NCBI RefSeq assembly: GCF_000423645.1
Contig: NZ_AUIJ01000002.1
Location: 248,001-312,000, forward strand
Source: Sediminimonas qiaohouensis DSM 21189
GTDB taxonomy: Bacteria; Pseudomonadota; Alphaproteobacteria; Rhodobacterales; Rhodobacteraceae
Reading direction: 5' to 3'
DNA: 64,000 nt
Both the position numbers and the translations under genes were made by a program. Positions 37,289 through 46,471 of this stretch are shown here, piece by piece. Numbering within the stretch: position 1 is the first letter of the stretch; each line of letters starts with the position of its first letter. Under the pieces are notes generated by a model. That model had not been told where the DNA came from and searched no databases. It saw only the letters and a program-made list of their open reading frames with translations.

Positions 37289-38251
37289 CTATGCACGCCG
37301 CGTCCAGCCCCACAATGCGATCAACTCCATCGCAACATGCGCCCCCGCCACCGCCGTGGCGCCGGTCGTGTCGAACGGGGGCGAAACCTCCATTATATCA
37401 CCGCCCACAAGGTTGATCCCCGCCAGATCGCGCAGGATCGCCGCCGCCTGCCAGCTTGCCAACCCGCCCCACACGGGCGTTCCGGTGCCGGGCGCAAACG
37501 CGGGGTCCAGCGCATCAATATCGAAACTGATATAGACCGGGTTGTCGCCCACCAATTCCTTGGCGCGGGCCACCACCGCCGCGGCGCCTTGCTCGTGCAC
37601 GCTGCGCGCGTCGATATAGGACATGCCAAGATAGTCGTCGCACTCCGTCCTGATCCCGATCTGGACCGAGCGCGCCGGGTCCACCACCCCGGTTTTCACC
37701 GCCTTGTACATCATCGTGCCGTGGTCGATGCGATCCATGTCATCGTCGGCCCACAGGTCGGAATGCGCGTCGAACTGGATCACCGACATCGGCCCGTATT
37801 TCTCGGCATGCGCCTGAAGCGCGGGCAAGGTGCAATAGTGATCGCCCCCCAGCATGATCGCCCCCGCCCCGGCCGACAGGATACCGCCGATATGCCCACG
37901 CAGGGCGGCGGGAAACTCGGACACCTTGGCATAGTCGAACGCCATATCGCCATAATCGGCGATCGCGATCTGCCCCAGCGGATCATACCCCCACCCATAG
38001 GGCGGATCATATGGCTGCAGGCAGCTCGCCTCGCGGATCGCGCGCGGGCCCAGTCGTGCGCCGGGCCGGTTAGTCACCGCCTGATCGAACGGCACCCCCG
38101 TCACGGCAAGATCGACGCCCCCCAGGTCCTTGGTATAGCGCCGGCGCAGGAACGATGTCGCCCCGCCAAAGGTGTTCTCATGCGTCAGCCCGCGCAGATC
38201 GGCGCGGGTAAAGGCCTGATCGACCTGGGTCTTGGCATCTTCCAGTGCCAT
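37289..38251 (-). CDS. speB: agmatinase
   Basis: A 320-aa ureohydrolase. The dimanganese ligands are His138 (GGDHY), Asp161/His163/Asp165 (DAHSD), and Asp245/Asp247 (SFDIDALDPAFAPGTGTP). It splits agmatine to putrescine and urea. A Ser replaces the usual Thr in the DAHTD motif. The ATG at 38251 follows AAGGAGAG. Guanidinobutyrase or another ureohydrolase activity cannot be excluded. It lies beside an M20 amidohydrolase on the same strand. Confidence 0.9.
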   Translation of the reverse strand: MALEDAKTQVDQAFTRADLRGLTHENTFGGATSFLRRRYTKDLGGVDLAVTGVPFDQAVTNRPGARLGPRAIREASCLQPYDPPYGWGYDPLGQIAIADYGDMAFDYAKVSEFPAALRGHIGGILSAGAGAIMLGGDHYCTLPALQAHAEKYGPMSVIQFDAHSDLWADDDMDRIDHGTMMYKAVKTGVVDPARSVQIGIRTECDDYLGMSYIDARSVHEQGAAAVVARAKELVGDNPVYISFDIDALDPAFAPGTGTPVWGGLASWQAAAILRDLAGINLVGGDIMEVSPPFDTTGATAVAGAHVAMELIALWGWTRRA

Positions 38252-38287
38252 GAGTGCTCTCCTTCCCCGTGATATTTCCGCCGCCGC

Positions 38288-39454
38288 TCAGGCGGCCGGC
38301 GCGCTTTGCTCGATGATCCGCGCAAAGAACGACGCCCCGACAGGCGCCACCGCATCGTTGAAATCAAACGCCGGATGATGCAGCCCGCCAGCCGCCTCGC
38401 CCTGCCCGAGAAACAGGTAGGCCCCGGGCCTCGCCTGCAACATGTAGGAGAAATCCTCGGCGCCCATCTCGCGCGTCATCTCGGCGTTGACATGGGCCGC
38501 GCCGGACACCTCCGCCGCCACCCCGGCGGCAAAGGCCGTCTGCTCCGCATGGTTGATCGTGGCCGGATACAGCATGTCATAATCCAGCTCCGCCGAAACG
38601 CCATAGCTGGCCGCCTGCCCCGCGACAATCTCGGCCATGCGGGTGCGGACCATGTCCTGCACCCCGGACGAGAAACTGCGTACCGTGCCGCCGACATAGG
38701 CAGTGTCAGGCACAATATTGTCGGCGCTGCCGGTATGGATCTGCGTGACCGAGATCACCAGGTCATCCAGCGCATAATGATTGCGGCTGGTGATCGTCTG
38801 GAGCGCCTGCGCGATGCCCACGGCCGCCATCACCGGATCGCGCGCGTCATGCGGCATCGCGCCGTGTCCGCCCAGCCCCTTGATATCGATGTGGAAACTG
38901 TCCACCGCCGCCATGATCGGCCCCGGCGTCGTCTGGAAATTCCCCGCCTCAAGCCCCGGCAAGGTATGCAGCGCATAGATCGCGTCAATGCCGAAACGGT
39001 CCATGATCCCCTCGTCGACCATGACGCCGCCACCGCCGCCGTTTTCCTCGGCCGGTTGAAACACAAACACCGCGCGCCCCGCGAAATTCCGTGTCTCGGC
39101 AAGGTACCGCGCCGCGCCCAGCAGCATCGTCGTGTGCCCGTCATGGCCGCAGGCATGCATCGCGCCCGCCCGCTTGGACGCCCACTCCGCGCCCGTGGCC
39201 TCATTGATCGGCAGCGCGTCCATATCGGCGCGCAGCGCGGTCACCGGACCCTCGCCCTTGCCCTCGATCACCGCGACGATGCCGGTCTTGGCGATGCCCT
39301 CGTGGATCTCGTCCACCCCGAATTCGCGCAGGCGCTCGGCCACGAACTGCGCCGTATCGAACAGGTCGAACGCCAGTTCGGGATTTTGGTGCAAGTGCCG
39401 CCGCCAGGCGGTCATGTCATCGGCAAACCCGGCGATGCGGTTGATCACGGCCAT
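38288..39454 (-). CDS. M20 family amidohydrolase / aminoacylase
   Basis: A 388-aa metallopeptidase-fold amidohydrolase (hippuricase/HipO-like). Metal-site motifs are MHACGHDGHT, the catalytic-base region FQPAEENGGGG and GGHGAMPHDARDP in the dimerisation domain. It hydrolyses N-acyl amino acids or related amides. The ATG at 39454 follows AAGGAG by 7 bases. It is 36 bp upstream of speB in the same direction, so a shared role in nitrogen catabolism is likely. Confidence 0.92.
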   Translation of the reverse strand: MAVINRIAGFADDMTAWRRHLHQNPELAFDLFDTAQFVAERLREFGVDEIHEGIAKTGIVAVIEGKGEGPVTALRADMDALPINEATGAEWASKRAGAMHACGHDGHTTMLLGAARYLAETRNFAGRAVFVFQPAEENGGGGGVMVDEGIMDRFGIDAIYALHTLPGLEAGNFQTTPGPIMAAVDSFHIDIKGLGGHGAMPHDARDPVMAAVGIAQALQTITSRNHYALDDLVISVTQIHTGSADNIVPDTAYVGGTVRSFSSGVQDMVRTRMAEIVAGQAASYGVSAELDYDMLYPATINHAEQTAFAAGVAAEVSGAAHVNAEMTREMGAEDFSYMLQARPGAYLFLGQGEAAGGLHHPAFDFNDAVAPVGASFFARIIEQSAPAA

Positions 39455-39516
39455 GGGTGGACTCCTTGAAAGGCTCAGGTCAGGTTGCACTCAACACCAG
39501 GAACGGAGCAGTCGCA

Positions 39517-40359
39517 ATGCCCAACACCGCCCCCACCGCCACGCCCACCGATACACCCCAAGGCGCGCTTCCCCGCCTGCTGTGGATCATGCGCAAACTG
39601 CGCGATCCCGACACCGGCTGCCCGTGGGACATCGAGCAGGATTTCACCACCATCGCCCCCTACACGATCGAAGAAGCCTACGAGGTGGCCGACGCGATCG
39701 AACACGCCGATTGGCCCGAACTGGAGGGCGAATTGGGCGATCTGCTGCTGCAGGTCGTGTTTCACGGACAAATCGCCGCCGAGGCGGGCCTGTTTGATTT
39801 CGACAGCATCGCACAGCGGATCGGCGACAAGATGATCGCGCGCCATCCACACGTGTTCGGAGACGATAGCCGCGAGAAATCCGCCACCCAGCAGACCCGC
39901 GATTGGGAGGCGATCAAGGCCACCGAGCGCGCCGGCAAGGATCAGGGCGGCGCGCTGGACGGTGTGGCGCTTGGCCTGCCGGCGCTGACCCGCGCGCTCA
40001 AACTGCAAAAACGCGCCGCGCGCGTCGGCTTCGACTGGCCTCAGACCGGCGAGGTGCTGGATAAGATCGTCGAAGAAGCGGGCGAGCTGGCAGAGGCGCG
40101 CGATGACATGACCCAGACCGAGATAAACGAGGAATTCGGCGATCTGCTCTTTGTGATGGTCAATCTCGGGCGCCACATGGGCGTCGATGCCGAGGCCGCC
40201 CTGCGCGCCGCCAACGCCAAGTTCACCCGCCGGTTCACCCATATCGAATCGCGATTGGCCGAAATGGGCAAAACGCCGCCCGACTCCGACCTGGCAGAAA
40301 TGGATGCACTTTGGGACGCGGCCAAGGCCATTGAACGGGGCCAGGACGACGTGAATTAA
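39517..40359 (+). CDS. mazG: nucleoside triphosphate pyrophosphohydrolase MazG
   Basis: A 280-aa all-alpha NTP pyrophosphatase with two MazG domains. The first has WDIEQDFTTIAPYTIEEAYE and the second EEAGELAEARDDM with EEFGDLLFVMVNLGRH. It removes non-canonical or signalling nucleotides. The ATG at 39517 follows GGAG; a longer frame upstream begins inside the divergent promoter region and is not preferred. Confidence 0.95.
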   Translation: MPNTAPTATPTDTPQGALPRLLWIMRKLRDPDTGCPWDIEQDFTTIAPYTIEEAYEVADAIEHADWPELEGELGDLLLQVVFHGQIAAEAGLFDFDSIAQRIGDKMIARHPHVFGDDSREKSATQQTRDWEAIKATERAGKDQGGALDGVALGLPALTRALKLQKRAARVGFDWPQTGEVLDKIVEEAGELAEARDDMTQTEINEEFGDLLFVMVNLGRHMGVDAEAALRAANAKFTRRFTHIESRLAEMGKTPPDSDLAEMDALWDAAKAIERGQDDVN

Positions 40360-40360
40360 T

Positions 40361-40412
40361 TTCCGACTTTTTTATTCAGCTATTGACCCGAGTATTTTTG
40401 TCGGAATATAGC
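40361..40412 (+). promoter_or_regulatory. promoter with flanking inverted repeat before the iron-binding protein gene
   Basis: TTGACC (40383-40388) and a -10 like ATATAG (40406-40411) with a 17-bp spacer. The region is bracketed by a perfect 7-bp inverted repeat, TTCCGAC at 40361-40367 and GTCGGAA at 40400-40406, the second arm touching the -10. This may be an iron-responsive operator, but it does not match the Irr or RirA boxes I know. Confidence 0.4.
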
Positions 40413-40449
40413 AAAGGGCATCGCAACAAGAGCCCAAAGAGGATATTCG

Positions 40450-41463
40450 ATGCCAAGTCCGATGAAATCCGCATTTCTGGCCATGACCGCCGTCGCGGTC
40501 GCGGCCCCCGCCATGGCCGACGAGGTCAATCTCTATTCCTATCGTCAACCCGAGCTTCTGGCGCCGCTGACCGATGCCTTCACCGAGGAAACCGGCATCG
40601 AAGTGAATGTCGCACATCTCGACAAGGGCATGGTCGAGCGTCTCAAGGCCGAGGGCAAACGCTCCCCCGCCGACCTGGTCCTGACGGTCGACATCTCGCG
40701 CCTCGCGGCGGTGGTCGACGCAGGTCTGACCCAGGCCGCCGATAGCGACACGCTGCGCGCCAACGTGCCCGACATCTACCACGATCCCGACGGGCATTGG
40801 TGGGGCCTGACGACGCGCGCCCGTGTCGTTTATGCCAGCAAAGAGCGCGTCGCTGAAGGCGCCCTGACCAACTACGAGCAGCTTGCCGATCCCGAATGGG
40901 AGGGCCGCATTTGCACCCGTTCGGGCACGCATCCCTACAACGTCGCCCTGGTCGCGGCCATGCTGCACCACCACGGCGCGGATGAGACCCGCACCTGGCT
41001 GGAAGGCGTGAAGTCCAACCTCGCGCGCAAACCGCAAGGCAACGATCGCGCGCAGATCAAGGCGATCTGGGCCGGCGAATGCGACATCAGCCTTGGCAAC
41101 ACTTACTACATGGGCAAGATGCTGGAGGACGAAGAGCAAACCGAATGGGCCAACAGCGTGCGCCTGCTGTTCCCCGAGTTCGAAGGCGGCGGCACCCACG
41201 TGAACATCTCCGGCGTGGCGATGACCAAGTCCGCGCCGAACCGCGACAACGCGCTGGCCTTCATGGAATTCCTGACATCCCCCGAGGCGCAAAAAATCTA
41301 TGCCGAGGCAAACTACGAATACCCCATCGCACCGGGCACCGAGGCGATCGAGCTGGTGCGTGACTGGGGCGATTTCACCGCCGATCCGGTCAACCTGATG
41401 GACCTGGCCGCGCTGCGCCCCGACGCGCTGCGCCTGATCGAGCAGGTCGATTTCGACGGCTAA
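40450..41463 (+). CDS. fbpA: Fe(3+) ABC transporter substrate-binding protein
   Basis: A 337-aa periplasmic binding protein of the FbpA/AfuA class. A signal peptide (FLAMTAVAVAAPAMA-DEV) precedes the mature domain, which starts VNLYSYRQPELLAPLTDAF. The C-lobe has LGNTYYMGKM, with the adjacent Tyr pair used for ferric iron in this family. GAGG lies 7 bases before the ATG at 40450. It stands alone; a matching permease lies at 1-1555. A strong terminator follows. Confidence 0.92.
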   Translation: MPSPMKSAFLAMTAVAVAAPAMADEVNLYSYRQPELLAPLTDAFTEETGIEVNVAHLDKGMVERLKAEGKRSPADLVLTVDISRLAAVVDAGLTQAADSDTLRANVPDIYHDPDGHWWGLTTRARVVYASKERVAEGALTNYEQLADPEWEGRICTRSGTHPYNVALVAAMLHHHGADETRTWLEGVKSNLARKPQGNDRAQIKAIWAGECDISLGNTYYMGKMLEDEEQTEWANSVRLLFPEFEGGGTHVNISGVAMTKSAPNRDNALAFMEFLTSPEAQKIYAEANYEYPIAPGTEAIELVRDWGDFTADPVNLMDLAALRPDALRLIEQVDFDG

Positions 41464-41498
41464 GATGGACCCGGTTCGGCCGACCTGACCAAGACCAG

Positions 41499-41529
41499 CG
41501 CGCTCGCGGAACCCCGCGAGCGCGTTTTT
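41499..41529 (+). terminator. terminator of the iron-binding protein gene
   Basis: Perfect 11-bp stem CGCGCTCGCGG / CCGCGAGCGCG with an AACC loop followed by TTTTT. It is a textbook intrinsic terminator 35 bp after the stop. Confidence 0.92.
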
Positions 41530-41730
41530 GGTTTGGATGCCTGATGTGCGGGGTGAAGAAGCGGCAGCGCTATTGAACGATCAGGTTGCCCTTATCCTGT
41601 CGCGGTAGACTGAAGAGCCGCGTATCGTCGGGCCGAGGTTCGGCGATCCTCCGCATGATTGCTCAAAGCCCGATCGCAACAAACACCCCCCTTGGCCTCG
41701 CCGATCGGAGCAACTGGAAAAATCACATCA

Positions 41731-43170
41731 ATGGCATATGTTAGCAGCATGACACTGACCATACCGTTCGATAACAGCTACGCGCGCCTGCCTGATAGCT
41801 TTTTCAGCAGGCAACCGCCCGCCCCCGTGGCCGCGCCCGAGTTGCTGGCCTTCAATGACGCGCTCGCGGCCGAGCTGGGCGTGGACCCCGGCACCGCGCA
41901 AGACCGCGCCGATGTGTTCGCCGGCAATCGCACGCCCACCGGCGCCGACCCGCTGGCGCAGGCCTATGCCGGGCATCAGTTCGGCGGCTTCAACCCACAA
42001 CTGGGCGACGGGCGTGCCATTCTGTTGGGCGAGGTCGTGGATCGCCACGGGCGCCGCCGCGACATCCAGATCAAGGGCGCCGGCCGCACCCCCTATTCGC
42101 GGATGGGCGACGGGCGCGCATGGATGGGGCCGGTCCTGCGCGAATACCTGCTGAGCGAGGCGATGCACGCCATGGGTATCCCCACCACCCGCGCGCTGGC
42201 CGCCGTCGCCACCGGCGAGCCGGTCTACCGCGACGCCGCCCTGCCCGGCGCGGCGCTGACCCGCGTCGCCGCCAGCCATATCCGCGTCGGCACGTTCCAG
42301 TATTTTGCCGCGCGGCAGGATATTGAAAGCCTCAAGGCCCTGTTCGAGCACACCCGCGCCCGCCACTTCCCGCAGGCGCAATCGCCGCTGGAAGTGCTTG
42401 AACAGGCGATCGAGCGGCAGGCCGATCTGGTGGCAAGCTGGTTGTCGGTCGGGTTCATTCACGGCGTGATGAACACCGACAACACCGCGCTTTCTGGCGA
42501 GACGATCGATTACGGCCCCGCCGCCTTCATGGATAGCTACCACCCCGTCACGGTCTATAGCTCGATCGACCGGCAAGGGCGCTATTCCTACGACAACCAA
42601 CCGCGCATCATCGTGTGGAACATGGCGCAACTGGCCGGTGCGCTGGTGCCGCTAATGCCCGATACCGACGACGCCATCGCCCGCTTCACAGACGCCGTCA
42701 ACGCCATGCCCGCCCGGATCGAGGCCGCATGGCGCCGCCGCTTTGCCGCCAAGATCGGTATTGATGCGCCGCAAGACGGCGACGAGGCGCTGATCAACGA
42801 TCTTCTTGGCCTCATGGCCGAAGCCAGCGCCGATTTCACCAACACCTTCCGCGACTTGGCTCACGGCAACGCGCGCCACCATTTCCCCGAACCTGAGCGC
42901 TATGACGACTGGCATACCCGCTGGCAGGACCGGCTGGCGTCGGAAACCGACCCGGCCGCGCGCATGTTGGCGGCGAACCCGGCGCTGATCCCGCGCAATC
43001 ACCGGGTCGAGGAAATGATCCAGGCCGCCGTCGCGGGCGACATGACGCCGTTCCACCAGCTGCTGTCTGCGCTGTCCACTCCCTATGACGACCCGGCACC
43101 GGAAAACCGCGCGTTGACCGAGCCGCCACAGCCACACGAGGTCGTCAGGCAAACTTTCTGCGGCACCTGA
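41731..43170 (+). CDS. selO: SelO/YdiU protein adenylyltransferase
   Basis: A 479-aa pseudokinase-fold enzyme that AMPylates Ser, Thr or Tyr on proteins, linked to redox homeostasis. Family motifs are AQAYAGHQFGGFNPQLGDGR, QIKGAGRTPYSRMGDGRA, GFIHGVMNTDN and DYGPAAFMD. The C-terminal TFCGT carries the conserved Cys. The start is uncertain: ATG at 41731 or ATG at 41749 (MTLTIPFDNSYARLP); neither has a strong ribosome site. Confidence 0.93.
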   Translation: MAYVSSMTLTIPFDNSYARLPDSFFSRQPPAPVAAPELLAFNDALAAELGVDPGTAQDRADVFAGNRTPTGADPLAQAYAGHQFGGFNPQLGDGRAILLGEVVDRHGRRRDIQIKGAGRTPYSRMGDGRAWMGPVLREYLLSEAMHAMGIPTTRALAAVATGEPVYRDAALPGAALTRVAASHIRVGTFQYFAARQDIESLKALFEHTRARHFPQAQSPLEVLEQAIERQADLVASWLSVGFIHGVMNTDNTALSGETIDYGPAAFMDSYHPVTVYSSIDRQGRYSYDNQPRIIVWNMAQLAGALVPLMPDTDDAIARFTDAVNAMPARIEAAWRRRFAAKIGIDAPQDGDEALINDLLGLMAEASADFTNTFRDLAHGNARHHFPEPERYDDWHTRWQDRLASETDPAARMLAANPALIPRNHRVEEMIQAAVAGDMTPFHQLLSALSTPYDDPAPENRALTEPPQPHEVVRQTFCGT

Positions 43171-43228
43171 CAAAAGGTTCCCGCGAATTCCCCGGTTCTT
43201 GAAGGCCGGTGATAACATTGATGCGGTC

Positions 43229-43490
43229 CTTGGCGACCGATTGATGAGCCGCGTAGTCCCCGACCGTCGGATGGGCGCTGCAACGTGTGTGACTCGCACT
43301 TTGTGCCAGCCAAATACCTCTTCGTTATCAATCACTCGATACGTCGGCAAAAGCGCCCGCCCGCCACGCCAGAGGCGTGCCGACGATAAGCGGCGCACCT
43401 CTGGTGCGACGAGGGCGGTCGGGCGCTGCGCGGCGGCGCGCAAGCGCGCCTCGATTCGGCGCATTGGTGCCAAGCCTTCAACGTCCGCAA
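43229..43490 (-). repeat. dispersed repeat, copy B
   Basis: Reverse-complement homologue of 31015-31230. On the minus strand it reads from a shared GTTGA(A)GGC(T)TGGC block through an identical GC-rich block to a TACGCGGCTCATCAAT-like end. It is longer than copy A by about 47 bp because of the hairpin pair at 43365-43408. The frame downstream of the GC block conserves some amino-acid similarity with copy A, but copy A is frame-broken, so coding is unlikely. Confidence 0.75.
43365..43408. repeat. tandem double hairpin inside repeat copy B
   Basis: Two perfect 6-bp hairpins with 3-base loops: CACGCC-AGA-GGCGTG (43365-43379) and CGCACC-TCT-GGTGCG (43394-43408), joined by a 14-bp linker that itself has CCG...CGG ends. 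The two units are also imperfect inverted copies of each other (14 of 18 positions). The four differing positions occur in compensating pairs that keep each hairpin perfect. Confidence 0.7.
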
Positions 43491-43558
43491 TAGGACACCA
43501 TGCCCCCCTGCGCGGCAGTTAAAACCACCGCTGCGAAACTTCCGTCAGGTGGAAAGCA

Positions 43559-45040
43559 CTAACCGCGCTTGGTGCGCATCTGCCCCTTGCCAAGATGCTT
43601 GGCCAGGGCGCCGGCGTTCTTCTCGCGGCGGTTCTTGTAGGGGTTCTTGGCCCCCTGCCCCCGCATATGCAGCCGAATCGGCGTCCCCGGCATGTCGAAA
43701 TCCGCGCGCAGCCCGTTCACCAGGTAGCGGGTGTAGCTGTCCGACATCTTGTCAGGCGCCGAGCACATCACCACGAACCCCGGCGGGCGTGTCTTGACCT
43801 GCGTCATGTAGCGCAGCTTGATCCGCTTGCCGCCCGGCGCGGGGGGCGGGTGCGCCTCGACCATGCCCGCCAGCCAACGATTGAGCTGCGCCGTGGGGAT
43901 GCGCGTGTTCCACGTCTCGTAGGCGCCCTTGATCGCAGCCTGCAACCGGTCCAGGCCCCGCCCCGTCACCGCCGACACGGTAACCAGCGGCGCACCGCGC
44001 AACTGCGGCAACAGCCGCTCGAACGCCTCACGCAGATCGCGCAGCTTGCCCTGCCGGTCCTCTTCGATGTCCCACTTGTTCACCGCCACGACCACCGCGC
44101 GCCCCTCGCGCTCGGCCAGGTCGGCAATGCGCAGGTCCTGCTGCTCGAATGGAATAGCCGCATCCAGAAGCACCACGACCACCTCGGCGAACTTCACCGC
44201 GCGCAGCCCGTCCGAGACGCTCAGCTTCTCCAGCTTGTCCTGAACGCGCGCCTTCTTGCGCATGCCCGCGGTATCCCAGATCCGCACCGGCAGGCCATCC
44301 CAATCGATCGACAGCGAAATCGCGTCGCGGGTGATGCCCGCCTCGGGGCCGGTCAGAAGGCGCTCTTCGCCCAGTATCTTGTTGATAAGCGTTGATTTTC
44401 CCGCGTTCGGCCGCCCCACCACGGCGATTTGCATCGGCCGCTCGGGCGTGGGCCAGCGCACGGCATTCTCGCCCTCGACCTCTTCGCCGTCCTCGTCGAT
44501 CGCCACGTCGGTGACCGGCGTGCTGTCCACCGCCTGCGCCGCGTGCTCATCGGCCAACGGCATCAACACGTGCAACAGATCGCTCAGCCCCTCGCCATGC
44601 TCCGCCGACAGCCGCAGCGGCTCGCCCAGACCCAGGCCCCACGCCTCCATCGCGCCGGCCTCGCCGGCGCGGCCCTCGGCCTTGTTGGCGCCCACGATCA
44701 CGTGCTTGCCCCGCTTGCGCAGGATATCTGCGAACACCTCGTCGGTGGGGGTCACGCCGGTGCGCGCATCGATCAGGAACAGGCAGACATCGGCCATGTC
44801 CACTGCCCGCTCGGTCAGCTTGCGCATCCGCCCCTGAAGCGACTCGTCGGTGACCTGCTCCAACCCGGCGGTGTCGATCACGGTAAAGCGCAGATCGCCC
44901 AGCCGCGCCTCGCCCTCGCGCAGGTCGCGGGTGACTCCGGGCTGGTCGTCAACCAGCGCCAGACGCTTGCCGACAAGGCGGTTGAACAGGGTCGATTTGC
45001 CCACATTCGGGCGGCCCACGATGGCCAGTGTGAACGTCAT
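43559..45040 (-). CDS. der: ribosome biogenesis GTPase Der (EngA)
   Basis: A 493-aa protein with two tandem GTPase domains: first P-loop GRPNVGKST (about 8-16) with DTAGLE, second P-loop GRPNAGKST (about 207-216) with [11 protein letters not shown] and NKWD. A C-terminal KH-like domain ends in a basic tail ([10 protein letters not shown]). It acts in 50S subunit maturation. It is the last gene of a yfgM-bamB-der set, the order seen in many proteobacteria. Confidence 0.96.
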   Translation of the reverse strand: MTFTLAIVGRPNVGKSTLFNRLVGKRLALVDDQPGVTRDLREGEARLGDLRFTVIDTAGLEQVTDESLQGRMRKLTERAVDMADVCLFLIDARTGVTPTDEVFADILRKRGKHVIVGANKAEGRAGEAGAMEAWGLGLGEPLRLSAEHGEGLSDLLHVLMPLADEHAAQAVDSTPVTDVAIDEDGEEVEGENAVRWPTPERPMQIAVVGRPNAGKSTLINKILGEERLLTGPEAGITRDAISLSIDWDGLPVRIWDTAGMRKKARVQDKLEKLSVSDGLRAVKFAEVVVVLLDAAIPFEQQDLRIADLAEREGRAVVVAVNKWDIEEDRQGKLRDLREAFERLLPQLRGAPLVTVSAVTGRGLDRLQAAIKGAYETWNTRIPTAQLNRWLAGMVEAHPPPAPGGKRIKLRYMTQVKTRPPGFVVMCSAPDKMSDSYTRYLVNGLRADFDMPGTPIRLHMRGQGAKNPYKNRREKNAGALAKHLGKGQMRTKRG

Positions 45041-45090
45041 GTATAACGGGCTCCCAACGGATCAGGCCGCCGCGATACACCATCGCGGCG

Positions 45091-46407
45091 TCAACGGAAA
45101 GCGTGCAATTGCCCGCGTACCCCAACCACGTAAAGCGTACCGCCCGCCACCACCGGATCGGTGGTCGCGCCGCCGGGCACCGCGGCGGCATGTGTCAGCG
45201 CGCCGCTCTTGGGGTCAAAGAACCGCAATTGCCCGTCGTTCGAGGCAACAACGATGCGCCCCCCGGCCAGGATCGGACCGTAATGCGCCACCACTTCGAC
45301 CTGCTTGCGCGGGCGCGACTTGATGAAACCAGGAAGTTCCACGCCCCACACGCGGCTGCCGTTGCTTGCATTCAGGCGGATCAGCTCGTTGCGATCTGAG
45401 ATCATGAACAGCGAATTGCCCGCCGGCAAGACCGGGTTCACCGCGCCCTCGCGCGCGGTCCATATCCGCTCGCCATTGGCGACGTTCAGGGCCACGACGC
45501 GGCCCGCGTGGCTGCCCACGTAGACACGGTTGCCGTCGATCACCGGATCGCCGGTGATGTCGCCGACCTTGGCCAGCGCGCTGAACCGGCGCTGACCGCG
45601 CAGCGACGCATTCCAGGCCCGCAAACCGCCCTTGCGGAAGGTCGCCTGCACTTCACCGCCGCCAAACGCAAAGATGGCATAAGTGCCGCTCAGCGCCGGC
45701 GCCGGCGCGCCCAGCACGTTGGACACGTCGGGCGTGGCATTCACTTGCCACTGTACCCGACCTGTTTCGGCATCCACGGCCCAGCCGGTATCGTCACCCG
45801 ACACGAGGTAAACCAGCCCGCCATACACCGTCGGCGCGCCCGATCCCGTGGCCTGCAAACGCTGCTGCCAGATCACCGCGCCGCTGGCCGGGTCCAGCGC
45901 CGTCAACAGGCCAAAGCCCGACGACACGAACAGCTTACCGTCGCCATATGCAAGGCCCCCGCCGGTCGCCTGATCCGCCCGGTCGCCCGGCGGCGTGACG
46001 GTGCGGCTCCAGATCGTCTGCCCGCTGGTCGAGGTGGCAACCACCTGCGCCGCCGCATCCATGGTGAAAATCCGGCCCCCGGCCACCACCGGATCGGCTG
46101 TGATGCGCATCCGGCGGCTGTCGCCCTGCCCGATACCGGCGCTCCAGACCTGCTGCGGCGCGGGCCGCATCGCGGCATGGGCCACCCGCGTTCGCGGCGT
46201 GCCTATGGTGTGCGTCCACTCGGCGTTTTGAACCTGCCCCGGCAGGGAAATCGGCGCGGCGGTGTTTTGCGGCTGCTCTGCCGCTTGCTCTTCGCCGCTC
46301 AGGGCGCGCACGTCCTCGCGCTCTCCGGGCAGGTAGGTTTCCCGCTCACACCCCGACACGGCCATGATCCCGGCCAGTCCCACAATCGCCACGGTCCGTT
46401 TCAACAC
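45091..46407 (-). CDS. bamB: outer-membrane assembly lipoprotein BamB-like (PQQ beta-propeller)
   Basis: A 438-aa lipoprotein. The signal ends in lipobox VSGC (Cys20), followed by a linker and repeated PQQ-like blades (PVVAGGRIFTMDAAAQVVA, PTVYGGLVYLVSGDDTGWAV, PVIDGNRVYVGSHAGRVVAL). It supports the BAM complex. Start codon is GTG at 46407 or TTG at 46404, both behind AGGGGG; no ATG fits the signal peptide. It is 50 bp from der and 64 bp from the YfgM-like gene. Confidence 0.9.
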   Translation of the reverse strand: MLKRTVAIVGLAGIMAVSGCERETYLPGEREDVRALSGEEQAAEQPQNTAAPISLPGQVQNAEWTHTIGTPRTRVAHAAMRPAPQQVWSAGIGQGDSRRMRITADPVVAGGRIFTMDAAAQVVATSTSGQTIWSRTVTPPGDRADQATGGGLAYGDGKLFVSSGFGLLTALDPASGAVIWQQRLQATGSGAPTVYGGLVYLVSGDDTGWAVDAETGRVQWQVNATPDVSNVLGAPAPALSGTYAIFAFGGGEVQATFRKGGLRAWNASLRGQRRFSALAKVGDITGDPVIDGNRVYVGSHAGRVVALNVANGERIWTAREGAVNPVLPAGNSLFMISDRNELIRLNASNGSRVWGVELPGFIKSRPRKQVEVVAHYGPILAGGRIVVASNDGQLRFFDPKSGALTHAAAVPGGATTDPVVAGGTLYVVGVRGQLHAFR

Positions 46408-46471
46408 GTCTGCCCCCTGTCCACCCTCGCGGGTCTGCACAGCCAAATCACATGCGCCGCCGGTCGCGGCC

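Larger units (their letters stand above)
43171..43558. other. 388-bp gene-free stretch between convergent selO and der
   Basis: It is filled mostly by a dispersed repeat (43229-43490) that includes a double hairpin. Open frames running through it are extensions without a ribosome site and match broken frames at 31 kb. No supportable gene. Confidence 0.65.

Noticed and set aside
43365-43408. CRISPR-like repeat
   Set aside because: Only two inverted hairpin units, no spacer array and no cas genes in the window.
42652-43473. 273-codon minus-strand frame across the selO 3' end and the repeat
   Set aside because: It reads antisense through conserved selO. The homologous stretch at 31 kb is frame-broken and there is no ribosome site. 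It is treated as repeat sequence.
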